Shown one piece after another: positions 1 to 11,770 of a stretch of DNA of 64,000 nt. This DNA is from Strigamia acuminata (Eukaryota; Arthropoda; Chilopoda; Geophilomorpha; Linotaeniidae), in NCBI GenBank assembly GCA_949358305.1, contig OX442316.1, positions 18,786,001 to 18,850,000 on the forward strand. Direction: 5' to 3'. Each line of letters opens with the position of its first letter. Position 1 is the first letter of the stretch. The position numbers and the translations under genes were made by a program. A model generated the notes under the pieces. It saw only the letters and a list, made by a program, of their open reading frames with translations, did not search any database and was not told where the DNA came from.

Positions 1-1210
1 CCAGGCGGAGAAGAGAAGGCGAAAGAAGGACTTGTGTGTGCGTCGCCTTTCTCTCCTCGCCTCTCCTCTCCTCTCGCCTCGTGCCATTCCTGCGAGGCCA
101 TTGAAGCAAGACAAAGAACTTCATTTACAAGGAAGGAAGCACGAGCTTAAGTTGCGTTTAATCAACTCCTCCATCGGATTCCTTATTGGTATAAAAGGGA
201 GAGTTAGTTGGATCTCGTTTCCAATGCCTTTCTTGCCACCACATAGACATACCAATTACTTAGTGCCAAACCAAACGCCTTGATCGATGTCAACATGTGG
301 AAGGAGCGAAAACTTTTTCCTCGCTAGAAACGAAGAAAGAAAGAAAGAAAACATTTGTTTGTTCCGCTCGCACGGCCGTTTTACGAATTATTTTCTTGAT
401 TCGATTCAATCCCGGCTGAAGATGCTTATGGGAACACTTTCCAGATATTACGGCGATATTACCGGTGCAATTACACGGCCAAACACGAGTTAAAAAATTT
501 TTAAACACGCAAACCCTTTTCTACAACGCGTTACGCATCAAATATGCATTCATTTAACCCTCTCAAGAGCGAAGGGCACGAACGAAAAGCCTATTATTAG
601 TTTGCTGGTTCGTTGCTCAACATTACACAACACAATCATCGTCACCAGATAAAAGCGAGTGATATGCTCGCGCTATTATTAGTTTGAGTTGAGTTTTACA
701 AAGAAAAATCGCAAACGAGGGTTTAGCAAGAAAATAAACCCCCAAGCTGCAGCTCAGCTCCAAATATTTTAAACTCCTCTCCTTTCTGAGTCTCGACTCG
801 AGTCTTGACGTTATCTAACAGCTTGTGTTTTAACAACACTTTGTGTATACCCACAAGTCCCGTTAGCCGAAATTCCCACCACATCGATTCATCTCCAGCC
901 CAGCACACGTTGGCTTTAAGCAAAAACCAATCTTAGCCGCCATGTTTAATGGGCCGAGTCAAAGGGCAAGTTTCCCTTTAACTCTAATGATGACTCCAAG
1001 ATTAATGCGTTAGCAACAAACTTGTTGGTTAAACAGGAGAAACCAAGTATGAGAAAAGAAGAGAGATGTGCGGGTCATCGGCAATGACCCAACATGCCAT
1101 CGATAAATATTTTGACGGCTGTCTTAACTCTTAATGTTGCACGTACAAAACTCATCTTTAATATTTACTACGCAGTATTTAGTTTGCTGCCACTCCATCT
1201 CCACCTATGT

Positions 1211-1240
1211 GGATACTGGATACTGGATACTGTCGGATAC
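1211..1240. repeat. GGATACT heptamer minisatellite
   Basis: Three perfect tandem copies of GGATACT lie at 1211-1231, followed by a degenerate part copy ending in GGATAC. Confidence 0.85.
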
Positions 1241-1880
1241 CGCCATCTAATTATCACTCAAAATAGCTGACACCTCCACTTTGGCACAAACAAAAAATGC
1301 ACGCACTCACCAATCCCAATTCTCTCTCTTCGCTTTTTCATCTTTATCTGTGTACACATTTTTTCTTCTCCCTAACTTTTTCTCTCTTTATTTGACCATG
1401 GAGCAATTTCTCGTGGATCGATAAGCTCAGCAGCATGGAACGCACGTAAACATCCATCAAAGCCGTGTACTACAAATAATTTTTAAATTTTTAAATAAAT
1501 TAATTTAACCGTTGAAAATTAATTTCTTTCTCTCTCTCACTCGTTCGAGTTTAAACGTTAAATCCGTTCGGTTTTATGCACCTGGTTGTGCGCGCGCTAA
1601 GTGCATTTATTGCTGACGTAGGTCTAGCGTTCGGTTAAAAGATCCTTTCAATCTCGAGTCAGTCTCCGTCCAACTCGGTCCCCGTATTTCAGCTGGATTT
1701 CTAAAAGAGCACACGTGCACACACCAAAATCCGCCTTCGCCTTCCACAATTTATGCTCCTCCGTGGAATGTACCATCAACACCTCACTTTTCCCTCCACC
1801 ACGCGCCTTACCGCCTTTTCCCCCCTTCCTTTCTTTCACCTCTTTTTACCAAACAAGTTTATTTAAGCTAAACTACAATA

Positions 1881-1940
1881 TTTAAAAAAATAAAAAATAA
1901 TAGTAATAAAAATAATAAAAATAATAATAATAATAAATTA
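1881..1940. repeat. AAT-rich microsatellite
   Basis: Degenerate AAT/AAAT repeats, with about seven near-perfect AAT units at the right end. Confidence 0.8.
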
Positions 1941-3846
1941 AAGAAATTTGTTTCCAAGTTTCGTTGCTTGGAGGAATTTCGCTAAAATTAAATTAATCGC
2001 GAAAGTAATAAACACTCACAAATTACTCAAACTTGGTTGCAATTAAATGCAACCTTAGACGAGAATCGGATGATGCATTTTGATGAACACCTAACTTAAC
2101 TGCCGTTGGTGCGGCATAATCTGCGACGACCACATTGCGCCTAATATTCATCGTCTGACACCAACTTCGGCTTTAAAACTTTTCATTACACGACGGCACA
2201 GCAGAGCAGAGTAGAGCACAGCACAGCGTTGCACCGTTGCGTGAATGTGAGTTAGCAGCAACCCGAGTCCTATACTTAGTCAGTACACATGAGCATTCAT
2301 TATATTTCTACCAATTTCTCACCGTGCAGCTGCAAAAAAGAAAAGAAACACACAACCTAATGTCTCAATTAACAAAATGAAGCGGTTTCCAACCGAAATC
2401 TGCACAATCGATACGAATAAAAAGAAAGCTCGCAGCAGATAGTGAAAGAAAACTCGCCGATCTCGAGAAAGAAGGAAGGAAGGAAAGGAAGGAAAAACTG
2501 GTGCAACAAAAATTATTACCTGCTCGTAAAAGAATTATAGGGGGAGACTCTCGCAGCCAGCTAATAGATATCCATAGCACGGTGCATTAAACAGATCCGA
2601 GGCTGACAACACGAGCAACTTATATTGAATAAAGAAGGAAAAAAATAAAAACAGAAAAAAAAGCAGAAAACTTTCCACCCATATAAAGAGGATGGGTGAA
2701 TAGAGAAATGTGGAAATGTAAAAAAAGAAACGCGTAATTATATAGGCTTGACGGCATTGACTAGATGCCAAGTTGTTAGCGGATTTCTCATCTTACGTTT
2801 CTTTGCAGCGGAAGAGATTGAGGTCATCTTGTGGTTTCCTACTCGATTTAATATCTAAAGGGAAAAAAACTCTCTTGGAAATTGTAGAAAACAAAAAGGA
2901 GTCGTGTGGTTAATCCGCTTCTTGTAATTTCCAGCATCCAGCACGCCTTTCTTTTTATTTTTTATATTTTTTTATATTTATTTTTTTACTTTTTTTAATT
3001 TTATTTCTCGCTCGACCCGACACACGAAACACGAGATACAAGCGTAAAGTGCGTGTTGCGTCGCAAACAATTCTGTCTTTTGCATAAAAACTCCCAAACG
3101 TGCTAAGTTAAACTTTTATTTGACCGAGCATAAGGCGGTTCCCTTTTCCATTAACGGAATTTCATGCTCCCAGACCACGCCCAAACACACGACTAACGCT
3201 ACCGATAAAAGACAAAAATATAAAAATAAATAAGTTAAGAGCAATTGCTTCGATATTGAATTATTCATACTTGCTTAATTTTATTCAAAACTTTATTCTC
3301 CAGTGTTTTTTGCTCGAATTTTAAAATATCGATTTCTAGTTGATACTTCAACTTGAGTCGTTTTCAATTTAGGATTTAAACGGATAAGATAAAAAGCACA
3401 TTGGAATTACCAAACTTGTTATTTGTCATCTGCAAAATAATTAATAAACCAATTAAAAATCCGAATTAAATTAAAAATATGGGTGGGGACCTGGGGATCG
3501 GTGGTTTAAAGCGGAAAGAAAGCAAAAGCAGAACACACACGAGAACTACTGAAATTATTTTGTCATTTTCACAAATATTCGGCGAAAAAGTTCAAAATCT
3601 TTTGAAATAAAAAATAAATTGAAAACTTGAAAAATCAAAACAAAGCTGAAGTCTGACCATCGATGTGGATCGATACACGATGGACAATTCGGTATCCACG
3701 ACGACGTGATGCCCAAAAGCAAATGGAAAAGCTCTGTCAAATAGAGAAAGCTCTTTATTTAATGAAAGATGTAATTACGGCGATACTTTAAAGTTGACGC
3801 GTTAATCATCAATTCATCATCGCGAAGAAAGAAGTTTACTATTACT

Positions 3847-3887
3847 ATTTTTATTTTATTTTATTTTTTATTTTTTATTTTTTATTT
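3847..3887. repeat. TTTTA/TTTTTA repeat
   Basis: Tandem TTTTA units that drift to TTTTTTA units: low-complexity T-rich DNA. Confidence 0.8.
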
Positions 3888-4577
3888 CGGGTTGTTGCTG
3901 GAATCGAGCATTTCTAATTGAGTGTGTTTGTGAGACGGGGAACAAAGTTTTACTGCTTCCGCAAGTCTGTCGAAGAGATGAAAGCAGATTTATTGGCTGC
4001 AGAAGTTGATGGAAAACCATAAGAAGAGACGAGGGGCTATCAAACAGGAAATGGCAAACCTATAAAAAGATCGCCTTCTTTTCTCTTCTCAATACCGCCT
4101 CATTTCTGCACTTCAAAACGACTGTCCCCTCATCAAAACACACGCTGCTTTTATATTTACGAGCGAATAAAATTAAAAATTATTTTTATTCTCAAAATTA
4201 GACGTCTCGAGGGAAAACCAACCTTCTCCTTCGCCTCCGCCTTCCGATTTCACTAACTTTTTTTTTCTCCAAAAAAAAGGGTAAAGTTCAATTTAAATTT
4301 CTTCCCAACTTGTCACATTCTTCAGGGAGAAGTGAATTTTCAATTCTGCGTGTTCCTAGACAAATGAAGGAGTCTGGCAAGTGAGTAATCTCATCATAAA
4401 TCATCCGCCACTGCCAGAGACTCGTCGCCGCAAACTTGGACTAAATTCACACCAAAAAGAAAGCGAGAAAGAAAGAAAATTTGACTTTTTTTTTCACTTG
4501 GTTTTACTCTTTTTTTATAATCCAAATAAAAGGGTGAGTTTTAGGCATCTGGCAACTTGCATCTCCCACACTCACAT

Positions 4578-4594
4578 ACACACACACACACACA
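4578..4594. repeat. CA dinucleotide microsatellite
   Basis: An unbroken CA run of about eight units. Confidence 0.85.
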
Positions 4595-5687
4595 TCTCGC
4601 ATGCAAATTGCAATGCGCGTGAACAGGCATGAAAACACCATCAACACACGCGTCATTAAGCCAAAGGTTGAATCACCAGAAAATGCACACGATGCAAATA
4701 CTTGCTTAATTGTGCACCGAGAGCGGAATTAGAAAGCGCGGTGACCAAATTACAACACCGCCAATGATTGCAGACAAGAATTTCACTTTATTTAACACTA
4801 AACTCATCTTGTCGCCGTAAACGCAAACGCAAACAAAGAAAAAAAAATTTAAAAATCCGTTCGTGCCTATCTCTTAATTCCCGCACATTCCCAAAGGCAA
4901 AACTAAAGCCCTTTTAACGCGCGCATTAATTCACATTGTGCAGCACAGTCTCCTCGCATTATTCCACTTTGGTTGATTGATTAAACAAAAATGGACCTTT
5001 TATTCAGTGAAACTAAATCTCAATCACTCGACAAAGCCGGCGGAACAACTGCAACTGCCCAGCTTCCAAAGCCCGGGAAAAACATCCGCTCGCCATTATC
5101 ATGCAAGACGTTGCACAAAACAAATGCGACTGCTTGATCCTTCCCTCCGTTCCGTGCCCTGCAAAAATCTCTTCATTTCCACGCGTTTACAAATTTAATA
5201 CATTGCATTTACCAACTCAACAATTCCTTACTATTATTTATTCAATCATCGCGTCGATTTAGAGCTAATAAATATTTTCAAACCACGCCAATTCATTAGC
5301 TAATGTAATGAAATATGCGAGATAAGAAAAGAAAAGAAAAATAAAGCAAAACATATATAATTTTGTTTAGCAGAAATTGAAATCAGCCAGTTGAGCTAAC
5401 TTGCCATAAACACTTCACAAACTCCCGGTCCACCCATTTCCCAATCGAACACTTTGAAATTGAAATCCGCAACAATCCAGAATCTCTCCAATTCGCTCAC
5501 TCTCCCCAGTCTCCACCCATCCATCCATCTATCTTAAGTATTCAAAACACTTGGGTCAGAAATGTGGAATACGATAAAGTGGAAAGGAAAATCCATAAGC
5601 GAAGTGAAGTGGTGGCTGTTGAATAGACAAGCGTGGGTGGCTCTGTAGCAAGCGCGTGATGGACGGCCGTGCTGTGCAGTGCAGTGT

Positions 5688-5714
5688 GCCAGTGCCAGCG
5701 CCAGCGCCAGCGCT
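5688..5714. repeat. GCCAGC hexamer repeat
   Basis: About four tandem GCCAGC/GCCAGT units, GC-rich within AT-rich surroundings. Confidence 0.8.
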
Positions 5715-5853
5715 GATGCTCTGTGTACTTGGCCGTAATCGTTTCGAGGAAAACAGACCGGAATGTTAGTGATGGGTCGAGCGAATCAATTACACCTGTA
5801 ACTCCATATGCAGAAAAGCAACAAAGAAAGAAGATCCTGCCCCCAGGAAGCCA

Positions 5854-5858
5854 TTAGT
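5854..5858. repeat. target site duplication, left copy (BEL-A)
   Basis: TTAGT directly precedes the 5' LTR and is repeated directly after the 3' LTR at 12344-12348. A 5-bp duplication fits BEL/Pao integration. The empty site would read ...AGCCATTAGT|CTGCC.... Confidence 0.9.
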
Positions 5859-6436
5859 TGTGAAAATCGAGTGATTTTACGCGTGATATAAACTATTATT
5901 TGAATTGCTATTCTCATTTTTGAATTGTTGTTATCTTTTATATTTCAATGTGTTGATTTGTCTTGTGGTTTTAGTTGTTATTTGTGTTTCATTTACATTG
6001 CTTTATCATTGTATATTTTTATTGATAATTTACCATTTTATTAGATTGAATAGTTTAATATTGTTGTAATATTTCTTATTTTAATGCTTCAATATATTTG
6101 TATTTCTTATTTGAGTGTTTGACCTGTTCCTCATTTGTAGTACCTTGCCCTGTTAATCCCTTAATTGGTGTGGGTTTTTCCTACCTCTTGAGCGCCGTCT
6201 CATTGGCGCTCTGAACGCGTCATCCACATTCCTCTACCCCTTTTCCCATTGTGTTGAAAATAGAATAAACTTTTAGTGTACCTTTTACCTCTAAAACGTG
6301 TGGTTGTGCTTTTACTTTGCTCCAACGCCATCTTTGAATTTCAACACAACCTCAACTTTATCCATCATTTGTATCCAGGAACTTTTAGAAACTTGTTGCT
6401 AAGTTTGTATTATTTTTATCTTATGCAAATTTAACA
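5859..6436 (+). repeat. 5' LTR of BEL-A
   Basis: A 578-bp direct repeat that begins TGTGAAAATC and ends TTTAACA, matching 11766-12343 base for base by eye (constant offset 5907). It has TG...CA ends. It contains an AATAAA signal at 6264-6269. It also has two small inverted repeats: AAAATC/GATTTT close to the start (5863-5878) and AGCGCC/GGCGCT (6191-6210, 8-nt loop). As the 5' LTR it should carry the element's promoter; I see no convincing TATA box to fix the transcription start. Confidence 0.96.
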
Positions 6437-6437
6437 T

Positions 6438-6455
6438 TGGTGCCGAAACCCGGGA
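6438..6455 (+). other. primer-binding site for tRNA-Phe (BEL-A)
   Basis: TGGTGCCGAAACCCGGGA is the exact reverse complement of the 3' end of animal tRNA-Phe (TCCCGGGTTTCGGCA plus CCA). It starts one base after the TG...CA LTR boundary and would prime minus-strand cDNA synthesis. The tRNA match rests on my recollection of metazoan tRNA-Phe sequence. Confidence 0.9.
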
Positions 6456-6491
6456 GCTACTTAATTTCCCATCTAATCCAAATTATTCAAA

Positions 6492-7208
6492 ATGGTGAGA
6501 GTATTTGAGCTGAAGAACAGGGCGTTCCGAGCGGCCATATTGGTCACCGAGACGCTCTTAACCACAATAACCGCCGCGCTGACCGGACGAGCAGCGATAC
6601 CGCAAGCCACGATTGAACTGTGGATGCAGCAGCTCGAGCAGAAACACAAACGAGCTCAAACAACGTTCGACGCCACCTTGGATCAAGCCAAATCTGATCA
6701 GGAAATCGACACCACGGTGCAGGCACTCGACGCGTTGGAGGACCGTTTGGCAGCAGCAAGAGCGGAGTTAGCAAGGTACATTCAAACATATTTTCCACCT
6801 TTACCGCCCCAAAACTTGCGACCGGACGCGGAGGCGCAACCGACGGCGAACATCGACGCACTAGCGGCGGCCATTACCGCAGCAGTGTCGGCGGCGACGC
6901 CACGAGTGACCCCAACAAACGGCCAGCCATTCATCAAACGCAAACCGCTGGAGATTCCCAAATTCGACGGGCGCAAACCTGAGGAGTGGGGAGGATTTTG
7001 GAAAACATTTTCCATTCAGGTTGGCGACGACGAGCAACTGGATGCAACACATAAACTGTTGCATTTGAGGACATATTTGGTAGGAGACGCGTTAGATGAC
7101 ATCAAAGCGTTGGAGATTACAGCTGGCAATTATAATACTGCGGTCACACGCCTACAAAAAAATATGGCGACAAGATCGTGCTTGAAAACAAATATTTGTC
7201 AAATTTAA
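6492..7208 (+). CDS. gag: Gag N-terminal part (DUF1759-type), BEL-A
   Basis: This encodes the first part of the structural Gag polyprotein, which packages element RNA in cytoplasmic particles. The ATG at 6492 is the first after the primer-binding site. Residues about 1-110 are alanine/glutamate-rich and look helical. A proline-rich linker follows near 100-150, and from about residue 150 the DUF1759 segment starts ([16 protein letters not shown]). The frame is lost at residue 223 after the QK encoded by the A-run at 7156-7162; the last 16 residues are out of frame with the family and end at a stop at 7206-7208. The rest of Gag continues in the -1 frame from 7157. BEL-B has the homologous region without a break. 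The cause is either a one-base loss from an eight-A run, a sequencing or assembly error, or frameshifting; I favour the first two. Confidence 0.9.
   Translation: MVRVFELKNRAFRAAILVTETLLTTITAALTGRAAIPQATIELWMQQLEQKHKRAQTTFDATLDQAKSDQEIDTTVQALDALEDRLAAARAELARYIQTYFPPLPPQNLRPDAEAQPTANIDALAAAITAAVSAATPRVTPTNGQPFIKRKPLEIPKFDGRKPEEWGGFWKTFSIQVGDDEQLDATHKLLHLRTYLVGDALDDIKALEITAGNYNTAVTRLQKNMATRSCLKTNICQI
7156..7163 (+). other. frame break in BEL-A gag at an A7 run
   Basis: Seven A are followed by T. Read in the gag frame, the string is A AAA AAT, which fits the -1 slippage pattern X XXY YYZ. A -1 step here leads directly into the long downstream frame, which is open from 7136. One missing A in the homopolymer would explain the same break. 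The position, in the middle of the DUF1759 region and well before the zinc knuckles, is unlike the usual gag/pol junction of retroelements, so loss of a base is the simpler reading. Confidence 0.8.
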
Positions 7209-10200
7209 TTAACCTACCTTTAGTCAACAGCGATCGAGATAGGATGGGGCTCCAGAAACTGCACAGACACGTAGAAATCAACATCGAGAATTTGGCGAAC
7301 ATCGAGGTACCATTGGCCGAAATTCAGCGTACCATTTTCCCCGTGCTGTCGTCCGCCATACCACGCAACGTGATTATGGAGTACGACAAAGACTGCGACG
7401 GAGAGAGGTCGGTAACGAGGCTAATGGATTGGCTGAGCAGTTACATCGCTAAACACGCCAAATACGACATGATGAAAACTCAAACAAAACCTGATGCAGC
7501 AACAAACAAATCGTCATTCACGGATAACGCCCACAACAATAAGGGAAAATTCAAACGAAAAGAAAAGGAGCCTCGATCTGGATCAGCGTCACAACTTTCG
7601 GTAATAATAATAAAATGCCAATTTTGTGATTCCACAGAACACAACCGAAAGCGATGTCCACTCTCGATGGAAGAGAGACGTAAAAAGTTGCAAAAAAAGG
7701 GAATTTGCTTGCGATGCTTGGGAAAAACACCCCACAAAACTGAGGAGTGCAGGACTCGCATGAAATGCTACAGCTGCGAGGGAGCGCACCACACACACGT
7801 GTGCGACACGCCAAAATCTACGGAGGTCGTCGAGGGAGTCACCCATTCGAACTCAGTAGTCACCACCTGTCCTCCCAAGTCCGAATTTTTGATGGTCCAG
7901 ATGGTGAAAATGGCCGGACCAAAACTGTCGACGTCGGGAGTGTGTTATATCGACGGGGGAGCTCAACGCACATTCATACGGTCCGAATTGGTAAAAAAAC
8001 TGAACTTAAAAATTTTAGGGACAGAAACCATCAACTTGGCCGTGTTTGGACAAGAGCCGAAGTCAGAAATACGCAACAGAGTCGAATTAACTCTCAGCCC
8101 CGCCAATTCGAAGTCACCAGCTGTCACAATCGAGGCCATTGAAACTGCCCACGTCACGTCCACGCCCGGAGAGCAGCCAAATGCGCAACTTAAAGCCGAA
8201 CTACATCGAAGAAAAATCGAGGTGGCCTGTAAACAAGTCGCATTGCATTCGAAGGAAGTGGACCTATTAATTGGAGTAGACCATTACTGGCGTGTAATGA
8301 CAGGCCAAACGGAATTTTTGGAGGAGAATTTGATTGCAGTAAAGACCAAATTCGGTTGGACACTGCACGGACAGACCACGAATGGGACAAGAGTCATTGC
8401 TGCGCCGGTAAGAATTAACAAAATTACGCTTACCCCATCGACAGATGACCTTTTACGCCGGATGTGGGAACTGGAACCGATTGGAGTGCGCCACGAGTCG
8501 GTCGAAGACAGCGACGACGCTGAAACGCTGCAGAAGTTCGAAAAAACTATCAAATGGACGGGTTCAAAGTATTCCGTGGAACTGCCGTGGATCGTGGACA
8601 CCAACGAGCTCGACGACAATTATCGAGGAGCAGAACAACGCATCATGTCGCTGATTCGTCGCTTCCGAAAACAACCAAACCTCTACTTAGAATATAAAAA
8701 GGTTATCGACGAGCAGTTGAAAATGGGAATTGTCGAAGAAATTCCGAACCAAACTTCGACAGGGCCGGTCTACTACATGCCACATAGTCCAGTGATCAAA
8801 GAGGAACGAATTACCACAAAGTTGCGAGTCGTATTTGATGCATCATCACACCGAAAAGGCCACCTTTCCTTGAACGATTGCCTATCAAAAGGTATAAACT
8901 TTCTACCTTCACTAATTTTCGTATTGTTAGGATTTCGTCTTGGGAGAGTGGCCATGATGGGTGACATTAAAAAGGCATTTCACATGATCGAGATCGCTCT
9001 AAAGGACCGCGACGCAACGAGATTTTTCTGGATTGATGAGTGCTGGGACGGTATAGGAAAGGCATTGTTAAAAGTATTGCGACAAACTCGAGTGTTATTT
9101 GGCGCCACACCAAGCCCATTTTTGTTGAGCGCCACCATTCGACATCACTTGCGCAAATACGAGAAGAAATATCCAGAAACTGTAAAACTGTTGTTAAAGT
9201 GCCTGTACGTGGACGACTTCATCTCATCCCTCAAAACCGTCGCTCAAGCACTGGTAACATTTCGCCAGTCTAACCTGATTTTTACAGAAGCCGGCATGGA
9301 ACTCGCCAAGTGGCAAACCAACTCACCGGAACTCAGAGCCAAATTTCGCGAGGAATGCCCCTCTGACACACTGCTGACATCAGATGAAGATACAAAAGTG
9401 CTGGGAATCAGATGGAATCCAAACTCGGACGAATTGGGACTGGCGGTGGAGAAAACTTGCTCACCTTACCAAAAAGCGACAAAGAGGGAGGTAATAAAAT
9501 TAACAGCGCAAATTTTCGACCCCTTAGGATTTGCCACACCATTCACCGTGACAGCACGCATGTTTTTCCAGTCCCTATGGCTCAGGAATTTGCCATGGGA
9601 CGACGAATTAGACATCGAGTTGCGCGCTGATTGGAAGAAATGGACCGACCAAATTCCCACTCTGAAAAATATTGCAATTCCACGATGGTTGGGATTGGAC
9701 GAATTTGACCAATGCGAAGTACACATATTCTGCGACGCGAGTCCGAAGGCATATGGGGCGGTGGCATACATCCAGAACTCTAATGGTGATTTGATTGAGA
9801 CTAATTTCATTTTATCAAAGTGTCGTGTAGCTCCTGTCAAACCACTTACGCTGCCACGACTCGAACTCATGGGAGCACTGGTTGCTGTACGCCTCGCCGA
9901 TCAAATCAAGGAACTGGTGACGCCAAACGAGATATTTTTTTGGACGGATTCGCAGATTTGTCTGCATTGGATAAAAAACACGTCCAAACGACCGCCAACC
10001 TTCGTGCACAATCGGGTACTGGAGATAAGAGAGAAGTCAAGAGTAGACGAGTGGAGACACGTGCCAGGCGTCGAAAATCCTGCCGACCGCCTGACAAGAG
10101 GAATGGACGCAGAGGCGATGATTGTCGAGCGACTTTGGTGGAAGGGACCAGACTGGCTGCGCGGAAGTCGTCAGGATTGGCCAAACCTACCGACAGAGAC

Positions 10201-11770
10201 GGTCGAAGAACCGGACGAGATGACTGAAATCCACGTCGAGGCGGTACAGACGACAATAACTAATGTTTTTCCGTTTGCCAAGTTTGGATCGCTTTCAAAG
10301 GCTATCCGAACGTTGGCATGGGTTTTCAGATTCGCTGACAACGCTGGGAAGCGACAACAAGACGCCAACCAGCGAGGTCGAGGTCCATTGGTCGCAACTG
10401 AGTTGAAACGCGCGAGATTCGGCCTAATTCGAATCGCGCAAGCAGAGGTTTATGGCCAGGAAATAAACCAATTGAGGGATGGAAAACAAATTCAGAGGGA
10501 TTCGAAATTGCGAGACCTGAATCCACAGCTGAACGATATGGGGTTGATTGAACTGCAAACTCGACTGCAAAAATCACGAGATTTGCACACAGCTGTGCAA
10601 CCTTTGATTTTACCTCCAAACCATAAACTCACGAAATTAATTTTACAACACTCTCATTTACAGGTCCTTCATTGCGGATTGACAGCCACATTGTCGAAAT
10701 TTCGAGACTTATACTGGACACCATCCGCAAGGAGGACCTTAAAATCGATTTTGGACAAATGCGTCGTCTGCAAAAAGATTCAAGGACGGTTGATGCGTGA
10801 AGTGCCAGGCCCCCTCCCAGCAGACAGGACGACTAAGTGCCAACCATTCGCGGTTACTGGGGTCGATTTTGCTGGACCGATAATAATAAAGGGACGAACA
10901 ACCAAAGCTTACATAGCCCTTTTCACGTGTGCAACCATTCGAGCGGTCCATTTGGAACTGGTTCCCTCATTGTCAACAACAGACTTTTTGGGAGCTTTTG
11001 AACGATTCATCAGTCGTAGAGGCCTCCCAAAGACGATGTACAGCGACAACGGGTCCACCTTTCGCCGCGCTCATTTAGAACTTTCATCTCTTTTACGCTC
11101 CACCAAAGACGAGGCGTTCCAAAATTATCTGGCTCAAAAGGGAATAGAGTGGAAGTTCATCGTGGAAAATGCACCATGGTGGGGAGGGTTTTGGGAGAGG
11201 ATGGTACAGACAGTTAAACGTTGCTTGAAAAAAGTAATCGGATCTGCACACCTCAACTTTTATCAATTTGGAACTTTCTTGGCACAGACGGAAGCGGTCA
11301 TCAACCGTAGGCCCATCACATACGTGTACGAGAAGCCAAGCGAAGCCGAACCACTTACTCCAGCACATTTCTTGACGGGAATCATGCAAACGCACTTGCC
11401 GGATTCAGGGTCGACTGAAATACTCGAACCGACTCAAAAGGAATTCGTTCGACAGTGGCAATATCAACAACGCATGTTGTCAACATTTTGGTCACGCTGG
11501 TCCCGTGAATATTTAAAGGACCTGAAGGTGCAAACGGGAAAATCAGACAAACGTGAGCTGCAAATTGACGACGTTGTGATAATTGAGGAGCAATTTAAAC
11601 CCCGTTTGAAATGGAAGATGGGGAGAGTGGTCGAAGTCAGACGAGGTCGCGATGACAAAGTTAGGTCATGTGAACTCGTGCTCGCGGATGGGGGAAAATT
11701 ACGTCGACCAGTTCAACGTCTCGTGCGTTTGGAAGTGGGGTCAGACATCCCCTCCCCGCCGGCAGTGTGA
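7157..11770 (+). CDS. pol: Gag C-terminal part plus Pol polyprotein, BEL-A
   Basis: This is the protease-RT-RNase H-integrase polyprotein preceded by the rest of Gag. It has no ATG of its own at the start and is reached from gag by a -1 step. Positions below count from a GTG codon at 7178. Zinc knuckles lie at 147-160 (CX2CX4HX4C), 177-191 (CX2CX5HX4C) and 197-209. A DUF1758-type protease has D259-G-G. The RT has motif A D596 (GDIKKAF) and YVDD at 677-680. RNase H has D853, E896, D924 and D970. The integrase zinc site is H1160/H1165/C1195/C1198, and the core is D1230, D1290 and E1340 (49 residues between the last two). A DUF5641-type domain sits near 1410-1520. All catalytic residues I looked for are present. 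The stop TGA (11768-11770) lies inside the 3' LTR, with the last sense codon straddling the boundary. Confidence 0.95.
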   Translation, partial: KKYGDKIVLENKYLSNLINLPLVNSDRDRMGLQKLHRHVEINIENLANIEVPLAEIQRTIFPVLSSAIPRNVIMEYDKDCDGERSVTRLMDWLSSYIAKHAKYDMMKTQTKPDAATNKSSFTDNAHNNKGKFKRKEKEPRSGSASQLSVIIIKCQFCDSTEHNRKRCPLSMEERRKKLQKKGICLRCLGKTPHKTEECRTRMKCYSCEGAHHTHVCDTPKSTEVVEGVTHSNSVVTTCPPKSEFLMVQMVKMAGPKLSTSGVCYIDGGAQRTFIRSELVKKLNLKILGTETINLAVFGQEPKSEIRNRVELTLSPANSKSPAVTIEAIETAHVTSTPGEQPNAQLKAELHRRKIEVACKQVALHSKEVDLLIGVDHYWRVMTGQTEFLEENLIAVKTKFGWTLHGQTTNGTRVIAAPVRINKITLTPSTDDLLRRMWELEPIGVRHESVEDSDDAETLQKFEKTIKWTGSKYSVELPWIVDTNELDDNYRGAEQRIMSLIRRFRKQPNLYLEYKKVIDEQLKMGIVEEIPNQTSTGPVYYMPHSPVIKEERITTKLRVVFDASSHRKGHLSLNDCLSKGINFLPSLIFVLLGFRLGRVAMMGDIKKAFHMIEIALKDRDATRFFWIDECWDGIGKALLKVLRQTRVLFGATPSPFLLSATIRHHLRKYEKKYPETVKLLLKCLYVDDFISSLKTVAQALVTFRQSNLIFTEAGMELAKWQTNSPELRAKFREECPSDTLLTSDEDTKVLGIRWNPNSDELGLAVEKTCSPYQKATKREVIKLTAQIFDPLGFATPFTVTARMFFQSLWLRNLPWDDELDIELRADWKKWTDQIPTLKNIAIPRWLGLDEFDQCEVHIFCDASPKAYGAVAYIQNSNGDLIETNFILSKCRVAPVKPLTLPRLELMGALVAVRLADQIKELVTPNEIFFWTDSQICLHWIKNTSKRPPTFVHNRVLEIREKSRVDEWRHVPGVENPADRLTRGMDAEAMIVERLWWKGPDWLRGSRQDWPNLPTETVEEPDEMTEIHVEAVQTTITNVFPFAKFGSLSKAIRTLAWVFRFADNAGKRQQDANQRGRGPLVATELKRARFGLIRIAQAEVYGQEINQLRDGKQIQRDSKLRDLNPQLNDMGLIELQTRLQKSRDLHTAVQPLILPPNHKLTKLILQHSHLQVLHCGLTATLSKFRDLYWTPSARRTLKSILDKCVVCKKIQGRLMREVPGPLPADRTTKCQPFAVTGVDFAGPIIIKGRTTKAYIALFTCATIRAVHLELVPSLSTTDFLGAFERFISRRGLPKTMYSDNGSTFRRAHLELSSLLRSTKDEAFQNYLAQKGIEWKFIVENAPWWGGFWERMVQTVKRCLKKVIGSAHLNFYQFGTFLAQTEAVINRRPITYVYEKPSEAEPLTPAHFLTGIMQTHLPDSGSTEILEPTQKEFVRQWQYQQRMLSTFWSRWSREYLKDLKVQTGKSDKRELQIDDVVIIEEQFKPRLKWKMGRVVEVRRGRDDKVRSCELVLADGGKLRRPVQRLVRLEVGSDIPSPPAV

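Larger units (their letters stand above)
1..5853. other. non-coding stretch upstream of BEL-A
   Basis: I see no recognisable gene here. The stretch is AT-rich and holds low-complexity tracts: pyrimidine-rich sequence near 47-82, a GGATACT heptamer run at 1211-1240, AAT-rich DNA at 1881-1940, GGAA-rich DNA at 2464-2496, T-rich DNA at 2947-3009, TTTTA repeats at 3847-3887, a CA run at 4578-4594 and GCCAGC hexamers at 5688-5714. A TATAAAAG string at 190-197 and a splice-like 55-bp open segment at 4326-4380 (TTCAG before it, GTGAGT after it) were noted, but neither is backed by a longer reading frame. It reads as intergenic or intronic animal DNA. Confidence 0.7.

Noticed and set aside
190-197. 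TATAAAAG string
   Set aside because: An isolated motif in AT-rich DNA with no initiator at the right distance and no supported downstream gene.
4326-4380. 55-bp open segment between TTCAG and GTGAGT
   Set aside because: Splice-like borders are good, but 17 codons carry too little information to call an exon.
6544-6861. Minus-strand frame opposite BEL-A gag
   Set aside because: A shadow of the real gag frame on the other strand, as are the other short frames inside both elements.
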